The notes under the pieces were generated by a model. That model searched no databases. It was not told the DNA's origin and saw nothing but the letters and a program-made list of their open reading frames with translations. A DNA stretch of 64,000 nt from contig NC_091147.1 of the NCBI RefSeq assembly GCF_041381155.1, positions 14,532,318-14,596,317 of the forward strand, read 5' to 3'. Within the stretch, counting starts at the first letter, position 1, and every line of letters begins with the position of its first letter. The translations under genes were made by a program, and so were the position numbers. Of the stretch, positions 32,841 through 46,200 are shown piece by piece. Origin of the DNA: Argopecten irradians (Eukaryota > Mollusca > Bivalvia > Pectinida > Pectinidae).

Positions 32841-35328
32841 TACCTAACACTAAAATATGTATATATTGGGCTAGAAAATAAGATCCACTAAAATGTTTGG
32901 ATAAATTGCGCACTGTTTTATAACTGCTGTTCAATTTTATTTTTGAAAACTGAGATATTTATACTTTTGTGTCAAATACCAAACTGTACATGTATATATG
33001 CTGTCAGTTCTCGTTGTGTATATATGTTTCTGTTCTCATTAAGAAATATTACATTATTAATTAACTGTAATTCCTTCACTGGATTTTATCTACATGAAAG
33101 CTTAATCACAAACCACGAAAGATAATATACAGCAAAATTAATTTGGAAGCCAAATTGTCTTCTTATGCTTTAGCCCGTGCATGTGTTGTACATCTTTATG
33201 CAGTTGTAATTTAAATTACATTTATACATGTATGCAAATGCATGGCATGTACATGTATAGATCTAGACTGCATGTATACATATATAGCTAGGGTAAAGGT
33301 GGTATTTTCGATACGCCATGCAGAATGAAGCTCGCGGATGGGGACTCTTTTCATATCTACTGTACATGCATATCATCTGTGAGATAAGAGTATAGTACTC
33401 CAGTCTCAAACTCATAAATAAAATATGATGAAATTTACATGTTTAATAATAATAATTATACTATCTATTACAGTTGTAGCAGCAGATCTCGTTGTTACAT
33501 TGTATGATGAACGGGAGTTTTTTTTTTCAGTACCAAGGAACCTTTAATCAACAGTTACAGATCAATAGAACTACATTTGTATTTAATATAATATCGATGA
33601 CGTCACTTTTAATACGGCATCATATCAAGAAGTCAAAGATGGATTTTACAAACATAAAATGTAAAATGTATCTGTTTTTTTTTATATGCTAAATATACAA
33701 GTAGACATTTCCACATTATGACCTTAGGCACCTGAAATAAATTCACCGGTCGTCGATTTTTTGTTCTATTTTTGGTGTACTCAAACTGAAAATGAAATGG
33801 GCGAATCAAATTTGCTAATAATTGACAAGGTCGCAAACAACACTGAAAATGTCAGCAATTTATGTATTTGAAATGTTGTGGAAATTTTATTTGAGCACAT
33901 TTTGCCACCTAAAAATTTGTAAGCATTATATGTAGTTATCTATATACATTCAAGAAAATCATATAGTTTGACCACAAAAACCATTATTTTTTTATTATTT
34001 TTTTTTATACAGTTTTTGATAAAAAAAAAAAACAGCCCTGTCAAGCACCCCTATTGAGCACATTTAACTTGGCCATATAAAAGTATAGGCCTCTTGGATA
34101 TTTTTTTTTATTTTTAAATGTTTTTCAAGGGTTGGCATTAATATTGTTACATATTAAATATAGTTTAAATAAAATTGGTTTGTGGGCTTTCCATTATTCA
34201 TGAAAGAGGTTCTTTGACTGCGCTAAAATCAGTACGATTGCAATATACAATGTATTGTATTGTACCTGTCGGTTTGACGCTTAAGTTAGTTGTATATGCT
34301 GCAGAGATAAGTCTGTCATATGTTTTGTTTTTACAAAATATTGCTTAAATCAAATTCTAATGTTATGTTGGTACAAAATCCATGCATGGATTTCTATTCA
34401 AGAGTTCCAAAACAAAGGACACAATTTCAATTTCTTATGGTTCATTCTCAGTTTTAGATCAAAATGAAAAGGGACTGAACAACTGGCAAGGTCTTTGAAA
34501 TAAGTTTTCTCCCAGAAATCTCTTAAGTTTCGGTTGTGATTTAATTTGAACATGTAAGGTCATACCAATATATGTGTTAATGTAATTAGAAATCTTGTCC
34601 CATGTAAGTTCTATGTGTCATAACTGGGCAAACATTTTACGCGTTATTGTTTTTCCAGTTATCTATATGAAAGTATAAGACTTTGCAACAACACACAATT
34701 TATGCACTCCAATAGTTCTTGTTTTTATTCTTTATTTATGTTAGATGAAATTACATCTGAAGATGTCACTAATATTTACTGATATCGTTGTATAAATGTG
34801 AAATGAAATAGTAAACCACAACTTGACTTTTAAGTTTGACTGTATGTACTCATTTCATTTCACTGCGATGTAGACGTAAATATCATGAGTAGTGGTGGAC
34901 AGAATTGAAAAAATTCTGATCCCTTAAATAACTTTGTAAAATAAAAAACCTATGCATTGTACGTATTATTAATATCAAAATGGTGGTAACTTTTGTCGAT
35001 AAAAACCATATCAAAAGTGATGTTCGTGATTATGAAATTAATGACACACATATCTTCAAAACCATCTCTTTTAATTGAATTTCCAAACTGGTTCCCGAAC
35101 TTATTTATTTAACCTAAATACTAATGGGCTAAACCAACTTATTTTCGCTCGGATTTTATTTCACGTTTTATCAAAGTATTTTATTTTTTCACGACAATTT
35201 AATTTCGCGATCTAAACTTCTACTTGTACGTGTACTTTGAACATTTTCGCGAGGATTGGTTTTCGCGATATATTACAGCCCCCCGAAATTTCATCTCATG
35301 TGACGATAAAATCGTTTACAGTATATTG
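32841..35328. other. Intergenic, no gene seen
   Basis: Strongly AT-rich with poly-A/T runs. About 35130-35320 contains repeated cgcga / tttcgcg and tttacagta words like those at 44.2, 52.0, 52.6 and 62.9 kb. Confidence 0.45.
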
Positions 35329-35858
35329 TTAACTTCATGTCATTGCGAAATATTTCATTACATATGTCTTGAATGTTGAATACATTTTATGGTCAACTTG
35401 ATATTTCATTGATTGTTCCCATTAGTTATGGTATTTGGCCCCTTAGTCTCATTTCGAGATTTGTTGCATATAGATTGGATACATTTTCCGGGTCAATCTA
35501 ATATTTCATTGCTGTCATTTGTTTTTGCCTCTTAGTCTCGTTGGGAGATATTTCATTGCGTATGTCTTGCATGGTTTAATTGATTTTAGGGTCAACTTGA
35601 TATTTCATTGATTGCCCTCAATAGTCATGACATTTTGCCCTTTTTCGTTAAGAGATATTTCATTGTATATATCTGCATGGTTTAATTCATTCTAGGGTTA
35701 ACTTGATATTTCATTGATTGTCTCATTAGTCATGATATTTTGCCCCTTTGTTTTCATTGAAAAATATTTTATTGCATAATTATATCTGCACGGCTTAATT
35801 TTTTTAGGGCCAACCTACATATGTAATGTAATATTTCATTGCTTGTCCCCAGTAATTA
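35329..35858 (+). repeat. Tandem repeat, unit about 110-120 bases, about five copies
   Basis: Each unit includes gggtcaacttgatatttcat, tgattg-ccc--attagtca, ttttgcccctt and agatatttcattgcatatgt. Copies are moderately diverged. Confidence 0.85.
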
Positions 35859-36084
35859 AATAATTACTTGGTTTTCGCGTAATAACGTAAACAAATTACT
35901 GGTATTTTATCTATTGAAGACCAATAGGCTTTCGCAGTAAAGATTTTTGTAAAAGAATAGACGACGCATTTTGTAATTTATATAGTTTATTTAGTACAAG
36001 AAAGACAGGGTTTTCCTTGGAGAATATACCATTGTGTGCGAGTGGTATATGATGATACACATTTAACAGGAGTGTAATTATAAA

Positions 36085-37090
36085 AACGATGACATGGAAC
36101 AGTTTCATGAGCAACGAATTCACTTACAACAACGTAATGTTAAGGAGAGGAATAGTGAAATCGTACAACGTCTCAATCCAATGGAAGAGAAAGGAAATAT
36201 CCAATTCGTGCGACGTCATAATCCCATGGAAAAGTGTAGAAATATTAAGTCGAACAACGCCACAATTCCTCCGAAATGATAAGAAATATTTCATTTGTAC
36301 GACGTAATAATTCCTAAGAAAATATTCAATTCCGCGGAAAAGTGAGAAACAATAAATTTCTACGACTTCACAAGATCTTCAAAAGTAAGAATACATATTC
36401 ATTTCATGCGACGTCACTATTCCATGGAAAAGTGAGAAATGTTCTTTTCTGCGGATGAGAGGAATATTCAATTCCAGAAGGTAACCTGTTAAAATCTCAT
36501 GACATCACTATTCCACGGGAAAGTGAGAAATATTCAACTCGTGCATGCAACGTCACATCTCCATGGGAAAGCGGAAAATATTCAACCCCTATAACGCCAC
36601 AGTTCCTTGGAAAAGATAAGAAATATTTAATTCGTACGACATCACAATCCCGTGGAAGACTAACGAATGTGCATTTCATGCGACGTCGTCAGTATTCCGT
36701 GGAATAGTGAAGAATGGTTTCGATTTGTACAACGTCGCAATCCTGCGGAAAACTTTGTTATCATACAACGTCACAATTCCATGGAAGAACGAAAACATTC
36801 AAATTGTACAACTTCATGATTTCGTGGAATAGAAAGAAACATTTAAATAGTATAACGATTCATGAATTGTGGAAGAGTGTTGAAAATACTCAAATTGTAC
36901 AACAATATATATGACTTGGTGGAATTGTGAGGATATATCTAAATCGTACAACAACTAATGGATTGGCGGAAGAGTAAGGAAGTATTCAATTTGCACAATG
37001 ATGTATATTCAACTCGTTAACAAATTAATGCCACGATCTCGTAAGTTAGAAAATATTCAAACTGTACAATACTGTTTGTGCTACTTTTAT
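36085..37090 (+). repeat. Old degenerate tandem array, unit about 45-55 bases
   Basis: Recurring words are gaaatattcaattcgtacga, cgtcacaattccatggaa, and gagtgagaaatatt. About 20 diverged units; the right end loses the cgtcac part. Open frames in it do not persist across units. Confidence 0.8.
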
Positions 37091-38300
37091 GGCGTTTTGT
37101 GGGAATATTCTATTATGATCACAAAGTCATGACAAATCTGTGTAGTTAAATATAACGAGTGATAATCCTACAATGCCTTTGTTGAGAAACCAGAAACGAG
37201 TTACCCACACCAATTTATTCTTCGTTATTAAAACTGACAATGCGAGTAAAAAGCATGCATTTGAGACCGCCTCTCTGGTTATGAAAGTTTCGTATCCTGG
37301 GACGTCAGTAGCCATTTTTCGTTTACTCTGCTTGGATACCAGTCTTCTGACTGTTCTTTATATAACGCATCTCAGTTGAATGCCTTTTAACTTTGCATTG
37401 TCAGCTTCAAGGTATGTGTATCGGTGCGTATATGGTACTACATTGTGTGCGGCTTGACTCACAACATGTATGGAATACTATTATCAGGATTCACATCAAA
37501 CATAATACATATAACGTGTTTTCTCTTATTGCAACAATTAAGAGCTCTTTAACATGAAGACCATATCACTACATTAAAATCCGGGTAGGTTGGATTGACT
37601 CATGATTCAGTGGAATAAACTGTAGTTTTTGCATAAACACATAACTCAGAAAATACCCCACAACTTAGGAATGTCTTTTCTGTTTACATTAAATCATGAC
37701 TTTCATCAGCGTGTAAACATCACTTTGCTATGTTTTTATTACATATGTATTTATATTCGATTATGTTCGTTACGATTTTTGTGTGTCGATCATCTGATAT
37801 GATACAATTTTACTGATGAACAACCAACAAACTTCAGTTTAAGCCAAAATTAAAATTACACATGATGTTGTTTTGGGACCATGTTATGGGCACATGTATT
37901 CTAAATAATCATTCCACGTACATTAACTATATAACATGTCGAAGTATACTAATGATTGAAATACTGACATCAAAATATGGAGTTGGCATTTATGTTGTCA
38001 TGGGTGCAAACCGCATTTGCTAAAGTAAAACGATATGGCTGCAGTGTGCATGTAAATAACATATACATATTATACAATACCCGAAATTCATGGATCTATG
38101 TAACATATCAAACAATGCTCTTATGTATTAAATTCATATCCTATGCCCATAAATATGACGTGACGTATTCACAATTTGACACATACATTTATCATTATAA
38201 TTCAAACACTACAAAAATACTGTAAATCAACTTATCGTCGTGTGCGAATAATTTCGCAGATTCCGCGAAAATATTTCAATGACAGGTAAAACGCAGGAAA
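37091..38300. other. Intergenic, no gene seen
   Basis: Short overlapping frames only, and no motif or repeat recognised. Confidence 0.4.
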
Positions 38301-38491
38301 ATTCCGTCTTTGCATATTACAGAGTTAGCTCCCTCGCGTGTAGGTATCGATTGTTACGTCATTATTTTGTAAGCGCCATTCACGTCGGTTTTTTCTCTCG
38401 AAAAGTATGACGTTACTCTCGCAAACGCATGACGTCACAATCAATACCTACCTGCAAGGGCAGATAACTCTGTAATATGCAAATACAGAAT
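38301..38491. mobile_element. Foldback MITE, copy 1 (gagttatctccc family)
   Basis: Arms of about 60 bases: attccgtctttgcatattac at the left and its near complement at the right, through gtaggtatcgattgttacgt. 191 bases in total and no coding content. The same family recurs at 42828-43015. Confidence 0.7.
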
Positions 38492-40329
38492 AGATCGCGA
38501 AATCTCCCTATGGCATGAAAACGCGGAAACAAGTCGCCGCGGCAATAAGCTGGTTCACAGTATGGCATGACCAAGGTGAATTTAATTAGCTTTTGTGTAG
38601 CATTCATGTCTCGTCAACAATGGAATCATATCTATAACAAAGTATGCTAAACATCGCTTCAAATCTGATTGCATTTAAATCATATTGATATATACACATA
38701 CCAGACCAAATCAGTACAACTAATATAATCACCATAAGTATACACCTGAACAGTTTGTAGTATAACACAGTCATATGAGAATAACAATGAACATCAAACA
38801 TACTAACAACACATCTTGCATCCCCATCCTCATCCCCCATCCCCGCCCCCAACAACTCCTCAGCATTGATTATTTGTGCTGCAAATGTTAGCGATTGATA
38901 ATTATATCAATCAAAATCATAAAAAAGTTCTGTATGTTTCATGACCTTATTTTATCACAATAAAAGTTAGACAACATATTTTGTGTTTGGAGTATTTTCT
39001 ATGAAGAAATATGACAAGATCGCTACACATTAAATATATCAGATCGTTAAATGACTGGTTACCATCATATTAAAGTCACACTTTAAAAAACACGTACATT
39101 TTGTTATTATGATTCCTCCTTCAAAATTAGTCCTCTTAAAGTGGGTTGTAGTCAACATCCACTTTGGATAACAGTAGATGTTTAGAGAATATGACATTTA
39201 TCATCATAACAAAAACATCAGAAAAATAAATTAGCATTATCAGGGCCCAGTTGTTCAACTTTAGACTTATCACAGTTTAACAAAGATTTTTTTTTTAAAT
39301 CAAGATAACATCATTTCTTTTGAAGTTAATTTCAACGAAATTTCTAAAAATGTCTCAGGTACTCCGTACTGCACCTATTTGCCAACTTTAGAAAGAAATG
39401 AAAATTTCACTTACTACTTATGTGTATATATGTGATTAAGCTAAATATCTTTTGAACAACTGAGGTGCTGTTATACATGTAGTTAAGTTCTATCCTTTCA
39501 TGCACTTACGGAAATGATATATACACATTGTCAATGGATATGTTCTACGTTTTGTGTTCTATACATTGTATATGAAATACGAATTCATTTTATGTAATGC
39601 CTGAAAACTGTACATGTATTGATATTTATACAAACGACAATTCTGGTCGATCGAAGTATTTTTCTCTTCAATTCAAATAATTATGATAAAACGAAAACAT
39701 CATAAAAAGAAGGTTTTGCACATGAGCCTTACTCAGATTTGAAAATTTTCCAGTATTCAAATTAAAAAAATGTTAAATACCAACGAAGAGAATTATTTTT
39801 CGTATTCTAATGAAGTTATATGTATGTTTTTCGCTTTTATTATGAACATTACGTTATGCTACTTATTCGATAAAAAAAATCTTTTCTTTATGAAAATAAC
39901 ATCATCCGATGTGTACAAGTGCCAAATACATGTATATAGTAATGTTGTATATGACCAGAAATGCTAGTAGAAATAAAGTAACGGCTATTGAACATAAACA
40001 ATTCAATTTTAAAGGTGAAAATTGCTCATGCACACACGTTATATCTTACACAACAGAATAGCATTATATTATCTATACATTTATCAAACTTTCAGACCCT
40101 AGGACCACCACGAGACATTTTTCCAATACTGTAACTCGTTCAAACAAATATGGATGCACGACATTATATCTTTTACATATATATATATATTACGCATACT
40201 TTTTAACATAACTGTACCATATATACCTCAATGATTTACACGAAAGGAGACATCGATAATCGAATGGTATAAAATGACATTTATACATAAGATATATTGC
40301 ATATTCCTCCGCTGAGACTTGGTCTGTGG
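38492..40329. other. Intergenic, no gene seen
   Basis: AT-rich, with a (ta)n run near 40180-40190. A minus frame at 38604-38855 is hydrophobic but has no recognisable family or splice sites. Confidence 0.4.
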
Positions 40330-42840
40330 TCGCTATTTACAGTCAGCCTTGCGCATACGTGAAGTAGTCATTATTTACAGTGTTTGAATATACGTTCAGA
40401 TTTATTTACACTACTATGATTAGTTTGATGTTTTCCATGTAGACATATCTTGGTACTATTACAAGTGCTAGAAGGTAAGGTATTATCAGATGGGCAGTTT
40501 ATAATATTTTGTGTGTAAATAGCTCGATTCCGCCAAGCAAACCAAGAAGGAGTCGATGCCTTTCGAAATTCATTAAGCATCGTTTTAAGCATCGTTTAAG
40601 ATCAGACGTGGATTGACAATTATAAATAGATTTTGTATTCACTGGTTTGCATGGTCGCGACGGTCGCTAATTACAGTGTAAAAACATACATAGTGCAAAC
40701 ATGGATTGGTCACGATACAGGGTGTAATTTTATCAGTTCTACACAGGCGTTAAGTAGATGTAACCTGTGATTATTTACAGTGTAATAAGCTACGTCTTTT
40801 GGTAGAGTGTTCACAATGACTAAATCGGTTCTTTACATGCTTGGAGTGGTCACAACTCAGAGTGTGATTGAATCGGTTCTGTACATGCTTGGAGTGGTCA
40901 CAACTCAGAGTGTGATTGAATCAGTTCTGTACATGCTTGGAGTGGTCACAACTCAGAGTGTGATTGAATCGGTTCTGTACATGATTGGAGTCGACACATC
41001 TCAGTGTGACTGAATCGGTTCTGTACATGCTTGGAGGGGTAACAATTCAGAGTGCGACTGAATCGGTTCTGTACATGCTTGGAGAGGTCACAATTCAGAG
41101 TGTGACTGCATCGGTTCTGTACATGCTTGGAGGGGTCACAATTCAGAGTGCTACTGAATCGGTTCTGTACATGCTTGGAGGGGTCAGTATTCAGAGTGCG
41201 ACTGATGAATCGGTTCTGTACATGCTTGGAAGGGTCACAATTCAGAGTGCGACTGAATCGGTTCTGTACATGCTTGGAGAGGTCACAATTCAGAGTGTGA
41301 CTGGAAATCAGTATTCAGAGTGCGACTGATGAATCGGTTCTGTACATGCTTGGAAGGGTCACAATTCAGAGTGCGACTGAATCGGTTCTGTACATGCTTG
41401 GAGAGGTCACCATTCTGTGTGTGACTAAATCGGTTCTTTACGTGCTTGGAGTGGTCACAACTCAGAGTGTGACTGAATCGGTTCTGTACATGCTTGGAGT
41501 GGTCACAACTCAGAGTGTGACTGAATCAGTCTATACCTGCTTGGAGTGGCCACAATTCTGAGTGTGACTGAATCGGTTCTTTACATGCTTGGAGTGGTCA
41601 CAATTCAGAGTGCGACTGAATCGGTTCTGTACATGCTTGGAGGGGTCTTAAATCAGAGTGTGACTGAATCGGTCCTGTACATGCTTGGAGTGGTCACAAT
41701 TCTGAGTGTGACTGAATCGGTTCTGTACATGCTTAGAGTGGTCACAATTCTGAGTGTGACTGAATCGGTTCTGTACATGCTTGGAGTGGTCACAACTCAG
41801 TGTGTGACTGACTCGGTTCTGTACATGCTTGGATTAGTCACAACTCAGAATGTGATTGAATCGGTTCTGTACATGCTTGGATTGGTCACAACTCAGAATG
41901 TGACTGAATCAGTTCTGTACATGTTTTGAGTGGTCACAATTCAGATTGTTACTGAATCAGTTCTGTGCATGAGTTAAATGATCGCAATTTAGAGTGATTG
42001 GATCGGTGCTGTACGGACGTGAAATGGTTCTTATTTACAGTGTGTCTAGATCAGTTCTGCGCATGCGCGGAGTTGTCACTACCTATCTATTGTATTAGTA
42101 GATCATTTTTGACAAAGCAAATATCAGTCACTATTTAGAGTGAAATATAATCCGTTCGGTTTCAGGCTTTGAACGGTCACTATTTGAGTTCATTAGTTCT
42201 GCACCATTTGATTTGTCACATCCAACCTGTATCTGAATTAGTTCTATGAGCAGACATGAAGTAGTCACTACTTAGGGTGTGACTTTATCTGTTCTTGACA
42301 GCCATATTTGATCATGTTTCCTTTAACGTTGATCAAGTATTCCCATTGTAGAGAATGCTTTAATTACTACCACTTCTGCACAAGTAAAGAGTCATCACTA
42401 TTTAGAGTTGATAGATGTGGCTTTGCAGACTTTGATTAAGTGTCACCATCTGGAGCGAATATATAAGCTCTGCACAGGTCCCCCGAACAGATCATTGTCT
42501 GGACATAGATTGAATGTCCACTATAAACAGTTTAAGTAGCTCAGTTCAGCACAAGCGTGAACCCACTGGTCAGTGTATGTAGACCATTCTTCGCCGGCTT
42601 TCAATGCGTTGTAACTATTAACAGAATAAGTACATCAGGCGCACTATTGCACAGGTGTGATACTTGTTTTTATTTACAATGTTAGTAGATTATAATACAC
42701 AGGAATTAATCCGAGTGTCACGTATTTACAGAGTTGGTTCTGTACGGATTAGACCGACTTTTTACAGAGGTGTTAGATGAACAGTTGACCGCAGATGTAG
42801 ATAAACTGATTAGTATTTACAGTGTAAATATCCTGTGTTT
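40330..42840 (+). repeat. Long tandem array with a young 48-base core (40805-41935)
   Basis: The core unit is gaatcggttctgtacatgct + tggagtggtcacaactcaga + gtgtgatt, 48 bases, about 23 units. Because 48 is a multiple of three, plus-strand frames show a 16-residue repeat (SVLYMLGVVTTQSVI). On both sides the same theme continues in decayed form (catgcgcggagttgtcacta, tatttacagtgt), so an old array has been re-amplified in the middle. Confidence 0.9.
42669..42674 (-). promoter_or_regulatory. Candidate polyadenylation signal of the UNC93A-like gene
   Basis: AATAAA on the minus strand, about 340 bases past the TAA and beyond the foldback repeat that follows the stop. If used, the whole foldback would be 3' untranslated region. 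Such hexamers are frequent by chance in AT-rich DNA. Confidence 0.3.
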
Positions 42841-43015
42841 ACATATTACAAAGGTATCTGTCCCTATAGGTAGGTAATGACTGCGATGTCATGTTTTGAT
42901 AATTGTAACGTCATATGTTTTCGTAGAAAACGACGTTTCGCTCCTAAAGTAAATGCGTCACAATCGATATCTTCCAGCACGGGAGATAACTTTGTAATGG
43001 GCAAAGACGGAATAG
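42828..43015. mobile_element. Foldback MITE, copy 2, abutting the UNC93A-like stop codon
   Basis: Related to 38301-38491: right end cgggagataactttgtaatg then gcaaagacggaat; left end diverged (atatcctgtgtttacatatt). The right terminus falls one or two bases from the TAA at 43017-43019. It must lie in the 3' untranslated region if the transcript extends that far. Confidence 0.65.
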
Positions 43016-43016
43016 T

Positions 43017-43249
43017 TTAGTTCTGCGAGGGTTCATCGAACACGTCGTTGTCCACCTGCCGGACTTTGTACTCAGCCAGGACGTAGAACATGACAGATAC
43101 CACGAGCATGATGATCAGTATGAACAACTTTCCGGAAACACACATGAAGGTCCCACTCAGGAAGGAGAAAGCAAGTCCGAAGCTTTGTAGCAGGCGGTAG
43201 TTGGCGAAAGCAATATCCGCGTCTTCGGGGCACGTCACACAAATCAGAG
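43017..43249 (-). CDS. UNC93A: UNC93A-like gene, last exon
   Basis: The acceptor atttcacag leads into CT, which completes the split codon A/CT (Thr) from the exon ending at 45932. The exon encodes LICVTCPEDADIAFANYR, two hydrophobic segments (LAFSFLSGTFMC and LFILIIMLVVSVMFYVL), and the tail EYKVRQVDNDVFDEPSQN before TAA. IAFANYRLLQSFG matches the family's AAFANYRLWEALG. CPED stands where vertebrate UNC93A has FEKSKE. The stop codon is one base from the end of a 189-base foldback repeat (42828-43015). Confidence 0.88.
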
Positions 43250-46200
43250 CTGTGAAATATACAAGGATTCAGTCATCAGAGAAATGTATTTAAAGAAGTA
43301 TGTGCTCCATCTTATTAGCAAAGAGAGACAATCTATATGCCAAAGAGGGAACTCTCCCTCTGGTGTTTTTTAAAAAGTCATTAAAAATATTAATATATGC
43401 ATGCGATTGATCCTATATGCAAAGAGAGGAAATATCACTACAAATACAAAGTAAATGGGATCCCTCCCTCTACTTTGTAACAAAAGTCAAATATTTTCAG
43501 ATTTATCCAATGTGAAGAGAGGAAGAATCAATTCCCTGAATAAGTGAACGGCATACTTGTGAACAAAGTGACCCGATCCCCAACCCACACTTATTCCCTC
43601 CCTCTCGATATCGTTAAAATCTTTTAAGTATGCCATGTTTGTTGTGCCTCCATAAATGAAATAATGAATGAAAAAAGAAACGTTTTTAGAGAATCTAGTT
43701 GAAACCAAATGTGTGATGTACTTGAAAGTGTGTGTGAATGTTGATGTTGCATGTTATTGCATGCATATATGTATCGAGGGGAAAAACAATAAACATAGCT
43801 TCCCAATAACAAACCCGTTTGCTTATTTTATTTATTCGTCTATTTATCATAATAATCATTTATCTGTTTGTATATCTACTCCAAATGATTATTTCATTAT
43901 TTTATTTCAAAATAATAACAATATATATTATCGGTTAGTTGATTCTATGTGTTGAGAAACAAGCAGTGGAAAACTACCTACTAGTTAAAACACAAAGATA
44001 ATTTGTAGTAAGCATTAAACACTAAAAGATTATCCATGGTTACAGTTATTATGAACATGCATAATTAATGTTATAAATGGGTTATTAAGAGTTAAGAGTC
44101 TATTTGAATATCGTATCGCAATATAATGGTTAGGAATAGACATGAAAAAAAGTTTTAATCCTTAGAGTTATTGCGTTGGAACTGAAAAATAATTGCGTTC
44201 CAACGAAATAACAATGAACATTTTTCGGAAAAATATTTCGTTCCCACAAAATAATGAAAACTAACTATTTTCCACATTGGATTTATTTCGGCGATCAAGG
44301 TGAATTCGCCAAAGTTCGTCTCCGCGAAATAAACATCTTTTGCAATTTAACCTGAAAGGTATTCTCATTTGATTAAGAATCCACGTAACTTTATCTCCGC
44401 AAAAATATTTCAAAATGGAAATCGCGAAATTTAGAAGCCACGAAAGAAAGTAATTTTACAGTAATAGTAAGTTCCCTGGTAAAATAATTCGTTTCCATGC
44501 AACAACATTTATGGTTGTTGTTCCAGCAACCATATAAGTTACACATATGTTTACAGTGTGGAAAAAAGGTGGGGTTTTTTCAATTATTTTTCAGTGTCCG
44601 AGGATGATATAGAGGTTGACAAATTGAAAAAGTACATTGGCAAATTGCTCAATCGATCATCAATACCATAAGCATTATGAACTTAGATTTAGATATGTAA
44701 TAGATAAATATATATCCATATGATTTGTTAAAGTCACTTGCCTAGGAGTGAAATTAATGCGTTTGATCCCCAAGTGTCTTACGAAAGTGAACGTAAATCA
44801 AAATTAGGTGCGGCGATCACGTAACAGCATTATCTATTTTACAATGGATATATGGTAGCAGAGTGGATAGTTTTTAGTGCAGCGTTTTTCATGCACACAA
44901 TATAGATATAAGCTTAAATTTGTATATATTCGACAAATAATATATCTTATTTCAAGTACATGTACCACGCTGACATTTATACTCTACGTTAAGCAGAAGA
45001 CAAATTGAGAATCACGCTACTGGGGAAACATCCATGATGATAAAGTTAAATACAATTATCGAGAGGATGAGCCATGAACGCAGTATGTATATTTTAATAT
45101 ATCCCCCATGTACAGTAATATATTAGTAGCGCTATAGTTGTATCGTACTGTGCCAAATACCTATCAGTTTCATCAGACTTATTGATCGGAGTCATACCAG
45201 CGTTTAAAGAAGTATTGATCCAAGTCACTGAAACGTTTTAGGAAACAGAAACAGAGTAACATCGACTTTTCCTGAGAAGATGGAAAGTTAGAATTAATTG
45301 CGAAACCATTCCATCTCAGACAGTTTCACTTATTTTGTGCATGGCCTAGAACGTATCAGTGAACAGTAAACAGACGTTGTAATGAAAGTAAAGAAAGCAA
45401 ACACGCTAACCCAGGGACCAGCAACATTAGGCAGACAGAGTTTACATAGTTTACATGAGGGCAATTCATTTGAACGGTAATACGTAAACTTCTGGCCCGA
45501 GACGGTCATTCATGCCTTGCACGAGATGAGTCCCTGAGGAGTTGATGTTTTCATGTTCATGAACTTTACAAACGAATTAAAATAAACTGTTGTGAGTTTA
45601 GATATCGGCATTGAATTCCCTTCTTAGTAATATATGTAAATGTAAACAAAGCAAATTATCTTGATCGACATCAAAATTGTTTTGTCCACCTAAAGACATT
45701 CTCATTTTGTCCATTAAGCTAGACTCATAATCATGACGTTTTGAATTATCACAAACATTCTATATACATTACATACGCATGTTAACGGCTTTAAATCATA
45801 AATCCAATTTCCTAGCATAAGGAGCAAAGGACAAAGATGTATTGACAGTTCCCTATGATTAGTTTTATTACTTTGCTCATAGAGAATTAAAACTCGAGGT
45901 AGAGGAGGAAGAGGAGGAAGGGGATACTTACTGTTGCACTGTGTCTGCCAAACTGCATCGCAAAATCCCCAGGATGCTGCTAGCAAGAAATAAATGAATT
46001 TATTGTTGCTGTCGGGAATCCATATCAGAAAGCCTATCATGATCGCCATGTGTATGACCCCTCCAAAACCGAACACCACCTCCCTCGGGACCAACTTGGC
46101 GACCAGCGCCACCAGTATGGAGCTCACCACATTGGCCACGCCCATTACGATCATGGAGTAACCAATGTACTCCTCACCCAGCGCACACGTGACATAAGAC

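Noticed and set aside
40807..41929. Repeat protein with 16-residue units
   Set aside because: 48-base DNA repeat, decayed flanks without a frame, and indels between units shift the frame freely.
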